Assembly: GCF_051401765.1 (NCBI RefSeq)
Contig: NW_027480423.1
Span: forward strand, 19,034,001-19,098,000
DNA: 64,000 nucleotides
Direction of reading: 5' to 3'
Source: Calliopsis andreniformis
Taxonomy: Eukaryota; Arthropoda; Insecta; Hymenoptera; Andrenidae
Shown in pieces: positions 13,500 to 27,400 of the stretch. Both the position numbers and the translations under genes were made by a program. The notes below the pieces were generated by a model that was given only the letters and a program-made list of their open reading frames with translations, did not search any database and was not told where the DNA came from. The number at the start of each line of letters is the position of its first letter. Within the stretch, counting starts at the first letter, position 1.

Positions 13500-16400
13500 C
13501 GGCCTAAGAAGTCAACGCCAGAAGAATAAAATGCAATATAAGTACAACAGTTTACCATCGTATAAAATGAATAATTGCAAACATTGTGAAAGTAATGGTC
13601 ATTTCTACGTGCCGGGCAACCTAGGCCTCACTCTACGGCGTAGCTCCACCACAGCTAAAAGCTACAGCCTTAGAAGCTAACGCCCGAAGCATAAAATACA
13701 ATAAAAATGCAACTGAATTTCCAGCGTATAGCATGACTAATTGCAACCAGTGCGAAAGTAATGACCATTTCGACATTTCGGGCATCCTAGGCTTAACTCT
13801 GAGGCGTTGCTCCACCAAATCGAAGAGATAGGGCCTAAGAAGTCAACGGCAGAAGCATAAAATACGATATAAATACAACAGCTTTTCCATCGTATAAAAC
13901 AAATAATTGCAACCAGTGTGAAAGTTATGGTCATTTCTACGTTCCGGGCAACCCAGGCTTCGCCCTAGGCCGTAGTTGCACCAGATCGAATAGTTAGGGC
14001 CTAAGAAGTGAACGCCAGAAGCAAAAAATGCATTAAAAATACAACAGTTTTTCCATCGTATAGCAGGAATAATTTGCAACAAGTGTGATAGTAGTGGTCA
14101 TTTCTACGTTCCGGGCAACCCAGGCTTCACTCCAGGGCGTTGCTCCACCAGATTGAATAGTTACGGCCTAAGAAGTCAACGCCAGAGGCATAAAATACGA
14201 TAAAGATGCAACAGTTTTTCCATCGTATAAAAGGAATAATTGCAAACAGTGTGAAAGTAATGGTCATTTCTACATTCCGAGCAACCTAGGCTTCACCCTA
14301 GGGCGTTGCTCCAACAGATTGAATAGTTAGGGCCTTAGAAGTCAACGCCCGAAGCATAAAATACAAAATAAATCGAACGGTTTTTCCATTGTATAAAACG
14401 AATAATTGCTACGAGTGTAAAAGCTATGGTCATTTCTACGTTCCGGGCAACCCAGGCTTCACCCTAGGGCGTTGTTCCACCAGATCGAATAGTTAGGGCC
14501 TAAGAACTGAACGCCAGAAGCATAAAATGCAATAAAAATACAACAGTTTTTCCATCGTATAGCAGGAATAATTTGCAACCAGTGTGATGGTAGTGGTCAT
14601 TTCTACGTTCCCGGCAACCCAGGTTTCACTCCAGGGCGTTGCTCCACCAGATCGAGTAGTTATGGCCTAAGAAGTCAACGCCAGAAGCATAAAATACGAT
14701 AAAGATGCAACAGTTTTTCCATCGTATAAAACGAATAATTGCAATCAGTGTGAAAGTTATCGTCATTTCCATGTTCCAGGCAACCTAGGCGTCACTCTAG
14801 GGCGTTGCTCCACCACATCGAATAGCTACGATCTTAGAAGTCAACGCCTGAAGCAAAAAATGCAATAAAAATACAACAGTTTTTTCATCGTATAACAGGA
14901 ATAATTGCAGCAAGCGTGAAGGTAATGATCATTTCTACGTTCCGGGCATCGCAGGCTTCACTCTAGGGCGTTGTTCCGCCAGATCGAATAGTTACGGCCT
15001 AAGAAGTCAACGCCAGAAGAATAAAATGCAATATAAGTACAAAAGTTTTTCCATCGTAAAGAATGAATAATTGCATACATTGTGAAAGTAATGGTCATTT
15101 CTACGTTCCGGGCAACCTAGGCGTCACTCTAGGGCGTTGCTCCACCACATCGAATAGCTACGGCCTTAGAATTCAACGCCTGAAGCATAAAATACGATAA
15201 AGATGCAACAGTTTTTCCATCGTATAAAAGGAATAATTGCAAACAGTGTGAAAGTAATGGTCATTTCTACATTCCGAGCAACCTAGGCTTCACCCTAGGG
15301 CGTTGCTCCAACAGATTGAATAGTTAGGGCCTTAGAAGTCAACGCCCGAAGCATAAAATACAAAATAAAACGAACGGTTTTTCCATTGTATAAAACGAAT
15401 AATTGCTACGAGTGTAAAAGCTATGGTCATTTCTACGTTCCGGGCAACCTAGGCTTCACCCTAGGGCGTTGCTCCAACAGATTGAATAGTTAGGGCCTTC
15501 GAAGTCAACGCCGGAAGCATAAAATACAAAATAAATAGAACAGTCTTTCCATCGTATAAAAAGAATAATTGCTACCAGTGTGAAAGTTATGGTCATTTCT
15601 ACTTTCCGGGCAACCTACGCTTCACCCTAGGGCGTTGTTCCACCAGATGGAATAGTTGCGGCCTAAGAAGTCAACGCCAGAAGCGTAAAATACGATATAA
15701 ATACAACAGTCTTTCAATCGTATAGAACGAATAATTGCAACCTGTGTGAAGGTTATGGTCATATCTACGTTCCGGACAAACTAGGCTTCACTGTAGGGTG
15801 TTGCTCCACCAGATCGAATAGGTAGGGCCATAGAAGTCAACGCCCGAAGCATAAAATACGACAAGTATACAACAGTTTTTCCATCGTATAAAACGAATAA
15901 TTGCAACCGGTATGAAAGTTAACGTCATTTCTACGTTCCGGGCAACCTAGGCTTCACTCTAGGGCGTTGCTCCACCAGATCGAATGGTTAGTGCCTTAGA
16001 AGTCAACGCCAGAAGCATAAAATACAATATAAATAAAACAGTTTTTCCATCGTATAAAACGAATAATTGCAACCAGTATGAAACTTATGGTCATTTCTAC
16101 TTTCCGAACAACCTAGGCTTCACCCTAGGGCGTTGCTCCAACAAATTGAATAGTTAGGGCCTTAGAAGTCAATGCCCGAAGCATGAAATGAAATAAAAAT
16201 ACAACAGCTTTTCCATTGTATAACAGGAATAATTGCAACCAGTGTGGAAGTGATGGTCATTTCTACGATCCGGGTAACCCTGGTTTCACTCTAGAGCATT
16301 ACTCCACCACATCAAATAGCTACGGCGGTAGAAGTCAACGCCTGAAGCATAAAATGCAATAAAAATTCAACAGTTTTTTTCATCGTATAACAGGAATAAT

Positions 16401-16987
16401 TGCAGCAAGCGTGAAGGTAATGGACATTTCTACGTTCCGGGCACCATAGGCATCACTCTTGAGCGTTGTTCCACCAGATGGAGTAGTTAGGGCCTAAGAA
16501 GTCAACGCCAGAAGCATAAAATACGATATAAATACAACAGCTTTTCCATCGTATAAAACGAATAATGGTAATCAGTGTGAAAGTTATGGTCATTTCTACG
16601 TTCCGGGCAACCTAGGCTTCACTCTAGGACGATGCTCCACGAGATCGAATAGTTAGGGCCTATGAAGTCAACGCCAGAAGCATAAAATACAATAAAGATG
16701 CAACAGTTTTTCCATCGTATAACAGGAATAATTGCAACCAGTGGGAAGGTAATGGTATGTTCCACGTTCCGGGCAAACTAGGCTTCACTCTAGGGCGGTG
16801 CTCCACCAGGTTAAATAGTTAGGGCCTAAGAAGTCAACGCCAGAAGCATAAAATACAATATAAATACAACAGCCTTTCCATGGTATATAATGTATATTTG
16901 CAAACAGTGTGAAAGTAATGGTCATTTCTACGTTCCTGGCAACCTAGGTTTCACTCTAGGGCGTCGTTCCACCAGATCGAATAGTTA
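13500..16987 (+). repeat. 21-monomer higher-order unit, copy 1 (3488 bp)
   Basis: GGCCTAAGAAGTCAACGCC with AGAAGAATAAAATGC near 13501 recurs at 16989, offset 3488. Diagnostic variants are CACAGCTAAAAGCTACAGCC, AAATCGAAGAGATAGGG and GTAGTTGCACC. The last two monomers (about 16660-16987) carry GGGCGGTGCTCC, AGGTTAAATAG and a GTATATAATGTATATTTGC segment. These otherwise appear only in the following 25-monomer domain. Confidence 0.88.
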
Positions 16988-19977
16988 GGGCCTAAGAAGT
17001 CAACGCCAGAAGAATAAAATGCAATATAAGTACAACAGTTTACCACCGTATAAAATGAATAATTGCAAACATTGTGAAAGTAATGGTCATTTCTACGTGC
17101 CGGGCAACCTAGGCGTCACTCTACGGCGTTGCTCCACCACAGCTAAAAGCTACAGCCTTAGAAGCTAACGCCCGAAGCATAAAATACAATAAAAATGCAA
17201 CTGATTTTCCATCGTATAGCATGACTAATTGCAACCAGTGCGAAAGTAATGACCATTTCGACATTTCGGGCATCCTAGGCTTAACTCTGAGGCGTTGCTC
17301 CACCAAATCGAAGAGATAGGGCCTAAGAAGTCAACGGCAGAAGCATAAAATACGATATAAATACAACAGCTTTTCCATCGTATAAAACAAATAATTGCAA
17401 CCAGTGTGAAAGTTATGGTCATTTCTACGTTCCGGGCAACCTAGGCTTCACCCTAGGCCGTAGTTGCACCAGATCGAATAGTTAGGGCCTAAGAAGTGAA
17501 CGCCAGAAGCAAAAAATGCATTAAAAATACAACAGTTTTTCCATCGTATAGCAGGAATAATTTGCAACCAGTGTGATAGTAGTGGTCATTTCTACGTTCC
17601 GGGCAACCCAGGCTTCACTCCAGGGCGTTGCTCCACCAGATCGAATAGTTACGGCCTAAGAAGTCAACGCCAGAAGCATAAAATACGATAAAGATGCAAC
17701 AGTTTTTCCATCGTATAAAAGGAATAATTGCAAACAGTGTGAAAGTAATGGTCATTTCTACATTCCGAGCAACCTAGGCTTCACCCTAGGGCGTTGCTCC
17801 AACAGACTGAATAGTTAGGGCCTTAGAAGTCAACGCCCGAAGCATAAAATACAAAATAAATCGAACGGTTTTTCCATTGTATAAAACGAATAATTGCTAC
17901 GAGTGTAAAAGCTATGGTCATTTCTACGTTCCGGGCAACCTAGGCTTCACCCTAGGGCGTTGTTCCACCAGATCGAATAGTTAGGGCCTAAGAAGTGAAC
18001 GCCAGAAGCATAAAATGCAATAAAAATACAACAGTTTTTCCATCGTATAGCAGGAATAATTAGCAACCAGTGTGATGGTAGTGGTCATTTCTACGTTCCC
18101 GGCAACCCAGGTTTCACTCCAGGGCGTTTCTCCACCAGATCGAGTAGTTATGGCCTAAGAAGTCAACGCCAGAAGCATAAAATACGATAAAGATGCAACA
18201 GTTTTTCCATCGTATAAAACGAATAATTGCAATCAGTGTGAAAGTTATCGTCATTTCCATGTTCCAGGCAACCTAGGCGTCACTCTAGGGCGTTGCTCCA
18301 CCACATCGAATAGCTACGATCTTAGAAGTCAACGCCTGAAGCAAAAAATGCAATAAAAATACAACAGTTTTTTCATCGTATAACAGGAATAATTGCAGCA
18401 AGCGTGAAGGTAATGATCATTTCTACGTTCCGGGCATCGCAGGCTTCACTCTAGGGCGTTGTTCCGCCAGATCAAATAGTTACGGCCTAAGAAGTCAACG
18501 CCAGAAGAATAAAATGCAATATAAGTACAAAAGTTTTTCCATCGTAAAGAATGAATAATTGCATACATTGTGAAAGTAATGGTCATTTCTACGTTCCGGG
18601 CAACCTAGGCTTCACCCTAGGGCGTTGCTCCAACAGATTGAATAGTTAGGGCCTTAGAAGTCAACGCCCGAAGCATAAAATACAAAATAAAACGAACGGT
18701 TTTTCCATTGTATAAAACGAATAATTGCTACGAGTGTAAAAGCTATTGTCATATCTACGTTCCGGGCAACCTAGGCTTCACCCTAGGGCGTTGCTCCAAC
18801 AGATTGAATAGTTAGGGCCTTCGAAGTCAACGCCGGAAGCATAAAATACAAAATAAATAGAACAGTCTTTCCATCGTATAAAAAGAATAATTGCTACCAG
18901 TGTGAAAGTTATGGTCATTTCTACTTTCCGGGCAACCTACGCTTCACCCTAGGGCGTTGTTCCACCAGATGGAATAGTTGCGGCCTAAGAAGTCAACGCC
19001 AGAAGCATAAAATACGATATAAATACAACAGTCTTTCAATCGTATAGAACGAATAATTGCAACCTGTGTGAAGGTTATGGTCATATCTACGTTCCGGACA
19101 AACTAGGCTTCACTGTAGGGTGTTGCTCCACCAGATCGAATAGGTAGGGCCATAGAAGTCAACGCCCGAAGCATAAAATACGACAAGTATACAACAGTTT
19201 TTCCATCGTATAAAACGAATAATTGCAACCGGTATGAAAGTTAACGTCATTTCTACGTTCCGGGCAACCTAGGCTTCACTCTAGGGCGTTGCTCCACCAG
19301 ATCGAATGGTTAGTGCCTTAGAAGTCAACGCCAGAAGCATAAAATACAATATAAATAAAACAGTTTTTCCATCGTATAAAACGAATAATTGCAACCAGTA
19401 TGAAACTTATGGTCATTTCTACTTTCCGAACAACCTAGGCTTCACCCTAGGGCGTTGCTCCAACAAATTGAATAGTTAGGGCCTTAGAAGTCAATGCCCG
19501 AAGCATGAAATGAAATAAAAATACAACAGCTTTTCCATTGTATAACAGGAATAATTGCAACCAGTGTGGAAGTGATGGTCATTTCTACGATCCGGGTAAC
19601 CCAGGTTTCACTCTAGAGCATTACTCCACCACATCAAATAGCTACGGCGGTAGAAGTCAACGCCTGAAGCATAAAATGCAATAAAAATTCGACAGTTTTT
19701 TCATCGTATAACAGGAATAATTGCAGCAAGCGTGAAGGTAATGGACATTTCTACGATCCGGGCACCATAGGCATCACTCTTGAGCGTTGTTCCACCAGAT
19801 GGAGTAGTTAGGGCCTAAGAAGTCAACGCCAGAAGCATAAAATACGATATAAATACAACAGCTTTTCCATCGTATAAAACGAATAATGGTAACCAGTGTG
19901 AAAGTTATGGTCATTTCTACGTTCCGGGCAAACTAGGCTTCACTCTAGGGCGTTGTTCCACCAGATCGAATAGTTAG
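16988..19977 (+). repeat. 21-monomer unit, copy 2, shortened to 18 monomers
   Basis: Matches copy 1 at offset 3488 up to about 18607, then at offset 3322 because exactly one monomer (15120-15285 of copy 1) is missing. The offset becomes 3321 after a one-base T-run difference (copy 1 near 16380). The last two monomers of copy 1 (about 16660-16987) are also missing. The sum, 21 minus 3, agrees with the 2990-bp distance to the next copy. Confidence 0.88.
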
Positions 19978-20309
19978 GGCCTAAGAAGTCAACGCCAGAA
20001 GAATAAAATGCAATATAAGTATAACAGTTTTTCCATCGTATAAAATGAATAATTGCATACATTGTGAAAGTAATTGTCATTTCTACGAGCCGGGCAACCT
20101 AGGCGTCACTCTACGGCGTTGCTCCACCACAGCTAAAAGCTACAGCCTTAGAAGCTAACGCCCGAAGCATAAAATACAATAAAAATGCAACTGATTTTCC
20201 ATCGTATAGCATGACTAATTACAACCAGTGCGAAAGTAATGATCATTTCGACGTTTCGGGCATCCTAGGCTTAACTATGACGCGTTGCTCCACCAAATCG
20301 AAGAAATAG
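19978..20309 (+). repeat. 21-monomer unit, fragment of copy 3
   Basis: Two monomers with the CACAGCTAAAAGCTACAGCC and AAATCGAAGAAATAGGG variants match 16989-17318 at offset 2989-2990. They diverge near 20309, where the 25-monomer domain begins. This is the boundary between two higher-order domains. Confidence 0.82.
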
Positions 20310-23300
20310 GGCCTTAGAAGTCAACGCCAGAAGCATAAAATACAATACAAATACAACAGCTTTGCCATCGTATAAAATGAATTATTGCAAACAGTGTGAA
20401 GGTAACGGTCATTTCTACGTTCCGAGCAACCTAGGCTTCACTGAAGGGTGTTGCTCCGCCAGATCGAATAGGTAGGGCCTTAGAAGTCAACGCCAGAAGC
20501 ATAAAATACAAAATAAATAGAACAGTTTTTCCATGTATAGAACGAATAATTGCTACCAGTGTGAAAGTTATGGTCATTTTTACGTTCCGGGCAACATAGG
20601 CTTCACTCCAGGGCGTTGCTCCACCAGATCAAATAGTTAGGGCCTATGAAGTCAACGCCAGAAGCATAAAATACAGTAATGGTGCAACAGTATTTCCATC
20701 GTATAACAGGAATAATTGCAACCAGTGTGAAGGTAATCGTATGTTCTACGTTCCGGGCAACCTAGGCTCCACTCTAGGGCGTTGCTCCACCAGGTCGAAT
20801 AGTTAGGGCCTTAGAAGTCAACGTCCGAAGCATAAAATGCAAAATAAATGGAACAGTTTTTCCATTGTATAAAACGAATAATTGTTACCAGAGGGAAAGT
20901 TATGGACATTTCTACGTTCCGGGCAAACTAGGCTTCACCCTAGTGCGTTGTTCCACCAGATGGAACAGTTAGGACCTAAGAAGACAACGCCAGAAGCAAA
21001 AATACGATGTAAATACAACAGCTTTTCCATCGTGTAAAACGAATAATGGTAACCAGTGAGAAAGTTATGGTCATTTCTACGTTCCGGGCAACCTAGGCTT
21101 CACTCTAGGGCCTTGCTCCACCAGATCGAATGGTTAGGTCATGAGAAGTCAACGCCGGAAGCATAAAATACAATAAAGATGCAACAGCTTTTCTATCGTA
21201 TAACAGGAATAATTGCAACCAGTGTGAAGGTAATGGTACGTTCGACGTTCCGGGCAACCTAGGCGTCACTCTAGGGCGTTGCTCCACCAGAGCAAATAGT
21301 TAGGGCCTAAGAAGACAACGCCAGAAGCATAAAATACAATATAAATGCAACAGCGTTTCCATTGTATATAATGTATATTTGCAAACAATGTGAAAGTAAT
21401 GGTCATTTCTACGTTCCGGGCAACCTAGGCTTCATTCTAGGGCGCTGTGTCTCCAGATCGAACAGACAGGGCCTAAGAGGTCAACGGCAGGAGAATAAAA
21501 TACAATATAGGTACAACAGTTTTTCCATTGTATAAAGTGAATAATTGCAAACATTGTGAAAGTAATGGTCATTTCTACGTTTCGGGCAACCTAGACGTCA
21601 CTCTAGGGCGTTGCTCCACTACATCGAATAGCTACGGCCTTAGAAGTCAACGCCAGAAGCATAAAATGCAATATAAATATAACAGTTTTTTCATCGTATA
21701 AAACGAATAATAGCAACCAGTGTGAAGTGATGGTCATTTCTACGTTCCGGGCAACCTAGGCTTCACTCGAGGGCGTTGCTCCGCCAGATCGGATAGGTAG
21801 GGCCTTAGAAGTCAACGCCGAAAGCATAAAATACAAAATAAATAGAACAGTTTTTCCATGTATAAAACGAATAATTGCTACCAGTGTGAAAGTTATGGTC
21901 ATTTCTACGTTCCGGGCAACCTAGGCTTCACTCCAGGGCGTTGTTCCACCAGATGGAATAGTTAGGGCCTAAGAAGTCAACGCCAGAAGCATAAAACACA
22001 TGAAAGATGCAACAGTTTTTCCATCGTATAACAGGAATAATTGCAACCAGTGTGAAGGTAATGGTATGTTCTACGTTCCGGGCAACCTACTCTTCACTCT
22101 AGGGCGGTGCTCCACCAGGTTAAATAGTTAGAGCCTAAGAAGTCAACGCCAGAAGCATAAAATACGATATAAATACAACAGCTTTTCCATCGTATAAAAC
22201 GAATAATTGCAACCAGTATGAAACTTATGGTCATTTCTACTTTCCGAGCAACCTCGGCTTCACCCTAGGGCGTTGCTCCAACGGATTGAATAGTTAGGGC
22301 CTCAGAAGTCAACGTCCGAACCATAAAATGCAAAAAAAATACAACAGTTTTTCCATTGTATAAAACGAATAATTGCTACCAGTGTGAAAGTTATGGTCAT
22401 TTCTACTTTGCAGGCAACCTAGACTTCACCCTAGGGCGTTGTTCCACCAGATGGAATTGTTAGGGCCTAGGAAGTCAACGCCAGAAGCATAAAATACGAT
22501 ATAAATACAACAGCTTTTCCATCGTATAAAACGAATAATTGCAACCAGTGTGAAAGTTATGGTCATTTCTACGTTCCGGGAAACCTAGGCTTCACTGTGT
22601 GGCGTTCTTCCACCACATCGAATAGCTACGGCCTCAGAAGTCAGCGCCTGAAGTATAAAATACAGTAAAAATGCAACAGTCTTTCCATCCTATAACAGGA
22701 ATAATTGCAACCCGTGTGAAAGTGATGGTCATTTCTACGTTCCAGGCAACCTAGGCTTCACTCTAGGGCGTTGCTCCACCAGATCAAACAGTTGGGGCCT
22801 TAGAAGTCAACGCCCGAAGCATTAAATACAAAATATATAGAACAGTTTTTCTATTGTATAAAACGAATAATTGCTACGAGTGAAAAAGTTATGGTCATTT
22901 CTACGTTCTGGGCAACCTAGGCTTCACCCTAGGCCGTTGTTCCACCAGATCGAATAGTTAGGGCCCAAGAAGTCAACGCCAGAAGCATAAGGTTCAATAT
23001 AAATATAACAGTTTTTCCATCGTATAGAACGAATAGTAGCAACCAGTGTGAAACTTATGGTCATTTCTACGTTCCCGGCAACCTAGGCTTCACTCTAGGG
23101 CGTTGCTCCACCAGATCAAACAGTTAGGGCCTTAGAAGTCAACGCCAGAAGCATAAAATACGATATATATACAACAGTTTTTCCATGTATAAAACGAATA
23201 ATTGCTACCAGTGTGAAAGTTATGGTCATTTCTACGTTCCGGGCAACCTAGGCTTCACTCCAGGGCGTTGTTCCACCAGATGGAATAGTTAGGGCCTAAG

Positions 23301-24451
23301 AAGTCAACGCCAGAAGCATAAAACACATGAAAGATGCAACAGTTTTTCCATCGTATAACAGGAATAATTGCAACCAGTGTGAAGGTAATGGTATGTTCTA
23401 CGTTCCGGGCAACCTACTCTTCACTCTAGGGCGGTGCTCCACCAGGTTAAATAGTTAGGGCCTTAGAAGTCAACGCCAGAAGCATAAAATACAAAATAAA
23501 TAGAACAGTTTTTCCATGTATAGAACGAATAATTGCTACCAGTGTGAAAGTTATGGTCATTTTTACGTTCCGGGCAACATAGGCTTCACTCCAGGGCGTT
23601 GCTCCACCAGATCAAATAGTTAGGGCCTATGAAGTCAACGCCAGAAGCATAAAATACAGTAATGGTGCAACAGTATTTCCATCGTATAACAGGAATAATT
23701 GCAACCAGTGTGAAGGTAATCGTATGTTCTACGTTCCGGGCAACCTAGGCTCCACTCTAGGGCGTTGCTCCACCAGGTCGAATAGTTAGGGCCTTAGAAG
23801 TCAACGCCCGAAGCATAAAATGCAAAATAAATGGAACAGTTTTTCCATTGTATAAAACGAATAATTGTTACCAGAGGGAAAGTTATGGACATTTCTACGT
23901 TCCGGGCAACCTAGGCTTCACCCTAGTGCGTTGTTCCACCAGATGGAACAGTTAGGGCCTAAGAAGACAACGCCAGAAGCAAAAATACGATGTAAATACA
24001 ACAGCTTTTCCATCGTATAAAACGAATAATGGTAACCAGTGAGAAAGTTATGGTCATTTCTACGTTCCGGGCAACCTAGGCTTCACTCTAGGGCCTTGCT
24101 CCACCAGATCGAATGGTTAGGTCATGAGAAGTCAACGCCGGAAGCATAAAATGCAATAAAGATGCAACAGCTTTTCTATCGTATAACAGGGATAATAGCA
24201 ACCAGTGTGAAGTGATGGTCATTTCTACGTTCCGGGCAACCTAGGCTTCACTCGAGGGCGTTGCTCCGCCAGATCGAATAGTTGGGGCCTAAGAAGTCAA
24301 CGCCAGAAGCATAAAATACAATAAAGATGCAACAGTTTTTCCATCGTATAACAGGAATAATTGCAACCAGTGTGAAGGTACTGGTATGTTCTACGTTCCG
24401 GGCAACCTACTCTTCACTCTAGGGCGGTGCTCCACCAGGTTAAATGGTTAG
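20310..24451 (+). repeat. 25-monomer higher-order unit, copy 1 (4142 bp)
   Basis: The AAAATGAATTATTGCAAAC segment at 20374 recurs at 24516 and 28658, both intervals 4142 bp. Private differences of copy 1 include GTTGCTCCGCC (GTGGCTCCGCC in copies 2 and 3), TTAGAGCC and CACTCTAGGG near 23094 (CACCCTAGGG in copy 2). Copies 2 and 3 therefore look closer to each other. Internal nested duplications are listed separately. Confidence 0.92.
20470..21213 (+). repeat. Nested duplication inside the 25-monomer unit (pairs with 23453-24196)
   Basis: Within each 4142-bp unit, about 4.5 monomers starting with ACAAAATAAATAGAACAG are repeated at offset 2983 (18 monomers). They are identical except for scattered changes (ACGTCCG against ACGCCCG, GTGTAAAACG against GTATAAAACG). 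The copies diverge near 21213/24196. Two other internal repeats exist: 21835-22135 with 23162-23460 (offset 1327, 8 monomers) and a CCTACTCTTCACTC monomer at 22081 and 24401 (offset 2320, 14 monomers). Confidence 0.82.
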
Positions 24452-27400
24452 GGCCTAAGAAGTCTACGCCAGAAGCATAAAATACAATATAAATACAACA
24501 GCCTTTCCATCGTATAAAATGAATTATTGCAAACAATGTGAAGGTAACGGTCATTTCTACGTTCCGAGCAACCTAGGCTTCACTGAAGGGTGTGGCTCCG
24601 CCAGATCGAATAGGTAGGGCCTTAGAAGTCAACGCCAGAAGCATAAAATACAAAATAAATAGAACAGTCTTTCCATGTATAGAACGAATAATTGCTACCA
24701 GTGTGAAAGTTATGGTCATTTTTACGTTCCGGGCAACATAGGCTTCACTCCAGGGCGTTGCTCCAGCAGATCAAATAGTTAGGGCCTATGAAGTCAACGC
24801 CAGAAGCATAAAATACAGTAATGGTGCAACAGTTTTTCCATCGTATAACAGGAATAATTGCAACCAGTGTGAAGGTAATCGTATGTTCTACGTTCCGGGC
24901 AACCTAGGCTCCACTCTAGGGCGTTGCTCCACCAGGTCGAACAGTTAGGGCCTTAGAAGTCAACGTCCGAAGCATAAAATGCAAAATAAATGGAACAGTT
25001 TTTCCATTGTATAAAACGAATAATTGTTACCAGAGGGAAAGTTATGGACATTTCTACGTTCCGGGCAAACTAGGCTTCACCCTAGTGCGTTGTTCCACCA
25101 GATGGAACAGTTAGGACCTAAGAAGACAACGCCAGAAGCAAAAATACGATGTAAATACAACAGCTTTTCCATCGTGTAAAACGAATAATGGTAACCAGTG
25201 AGAAAGTTATGGTCATTTCTACGTTCCGGGCAACCTAGGCTTCACTCTAGGGCCTTGCTCCACCAGATCGAATGGTTAGGTCATGAGAAGTCAACGCCGG
25301 AAGCATAAAATACAATAAAGATGCAACAGCTTTTCTATCGTATAACAGGAATAATTGCAACCAGTGTGAAGGTAATGGTACGTTCGACGTTCCGGGCAAC
25401 CTAGGCGTCACTCTAGGGCGTTGCTCCACCAGAGCAAATAGTTAGGGCCTAAGAAGACAACGCCAGAAGCATAAAATACAATATAAATGCAACAGCGTTT
25501 CCATTGTATATAATGTATATTTGCAAACAATGTGAAAGTAATGGTCATTTCTACGTTCCGGGCAACCTAGGCTTCATTCTAGGGCGCTGTGTCTCCAGAT
25601 CGAACAGACAGGGCCTAAGAGGTCAACGGCAGGAGAATAAAATACAATATAGGTACAACAGTTTTTCCATTGTATAAAGTGAATAATTGCAAACATTGTG
25701 AAAGTAATGGTCATTTCTACGTTTCGGGCAACCTAGACGTCACTCTAGGGCGTTGCTCCACTACATCGAATAGCTACGGCCTTAGAAGTCAACGCCAGAA
25801 GCATAAAATGCAATATAAATATAACAGTTTTTTCATCGTATAAAACGAATAATAGCAACCAGTGTGAAGTGATGGTCATTTCTACGTTCCGGGCAACCTA
25901 GGCTTCACTCGAGGGCGTTGCTCCGCCAGATCGGATAGGTAGGGCCTTAGAAGTCAACGCCGAAAGCATAAAATACAAAATAAATAGAACAGTTTTTCCA
26001 TGTATAAAACGAATAATTGCTACCAGTGTGAAAGTTATGGTCATTTCTACGTTCCGGGCAACCTAGGCTTCACTCCAGGGCGTTGTTCCACCAGATGGAA
26101 TAGTTAGGGCCTAAGAAGTCAACGCCAGAAGCATAAAACACATGAAAGATGCAACAGTTTTTCCATCGTATAACAGGAATAATTGCAACCAGTGTGAAGG
26201 TAATGGTATGTTCTACGTTCCGGGCAACCTACTCTTCACTCTAGGGCGGTGCTCCACCAGGTTAAATAGTTAGGGCCTAAGAAGTCAACGCCAGAAGCAT
26301 AAAATACGATATAAATACAACAGCTTTTCCATCGTATAAAACGAATAATTGCAACCAGTATGAAACTTATGGTCATTTCTACTTTCCGAGCAACCTCGGC
26401 TTCACCCTAGGGCGTTGCTCCAACGGATTGAATAGTTAGGGCCTCAGAAGTCAACGTCCGAACCATAAAATGCAAAAAAAATACAACAGTTTTTCCATTG
26501 TATAAAACGAATAATTGCTACCAGTGTGAAAGTTATGGTCATTTCTACTTTGCAGGCAACCTAGACTTCACCCTAGGGCGTTGTTCCACCAGATGGAATT
26601 GTTAGGGCCTAGGAAGTCAACGCCAGAAGCATAAAATACGATATAAATACAACAGCTTTTCCATCGTATAAAACGAATAATTGCAACCAGTGTGAAAGTT
26701 ATGGTCATTTCTACGTTCCGGGAAACCTAGGCTTCACTGTGTGGCGTTCTTCCACCACATCGAATAGCTACGGCCTCAGAAGTCAGCGCCTGAAGTATAA
26801 AATACAGTAAAAATGCAACAGTCTTTCCATCCTATAACAGGAATAATTGCAACCCGTGTGAAAGTGATGGTCATTTCTACGTTCCAGGCAACCTAGGCTT
26901 CACTCTAGGGCGTTGCTCCACCAGATCAAACAGTTGGGGCCTTAGAAGTCAACGCCCGAAGCATTAAATACAAAATATATAGAACAGTTTTTCTATTGTA
27001 TAAAACGAATAATTGCTACGAGTGAAAAAGTTATGGTCATTTCTACGTTCTGGGCAACCTAGGCTTCACCCTAGGCCGTTGTTCCACCAGATCGAATAGT
27101 TAGGGCCCAAGAAGTCAACGCCAGAAGCATAAGGTTCAATATAAATATAACAGTTTTTCCATCGTATAGAACGAATAGTAGCAACCAGTGTGAAACTTAT
27201 GGTCATTTCTACGTTCCCGGCAACCTAGGCTTCACCCTAGGGCGTTGCTCCACCAGATCAAACAGTTAGGGCCTTAGAAGTCAACGCCAGAAGCATAAAA
27301 TACGATATATATACAACAGTTTTTCCATGTATAAAACGAATAATTGCTACCAGTGTGAAAGTTATGGTCATTTCTACGTTCCGGGCAACCTAGGCTTCAC

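Noticed and set aside
13255..13680. Longest open frame (141 codons) and some 50 other short open frames on both strands
   Set aside because: They are satellite read in frames where common stops have mutated. The same peptides recur exactly at duplication offsets (2656, 4142, 5300, 11432 bp). There is no upstream signal, codon bias or domain, and the 166-bp period shifts frame each monomer.
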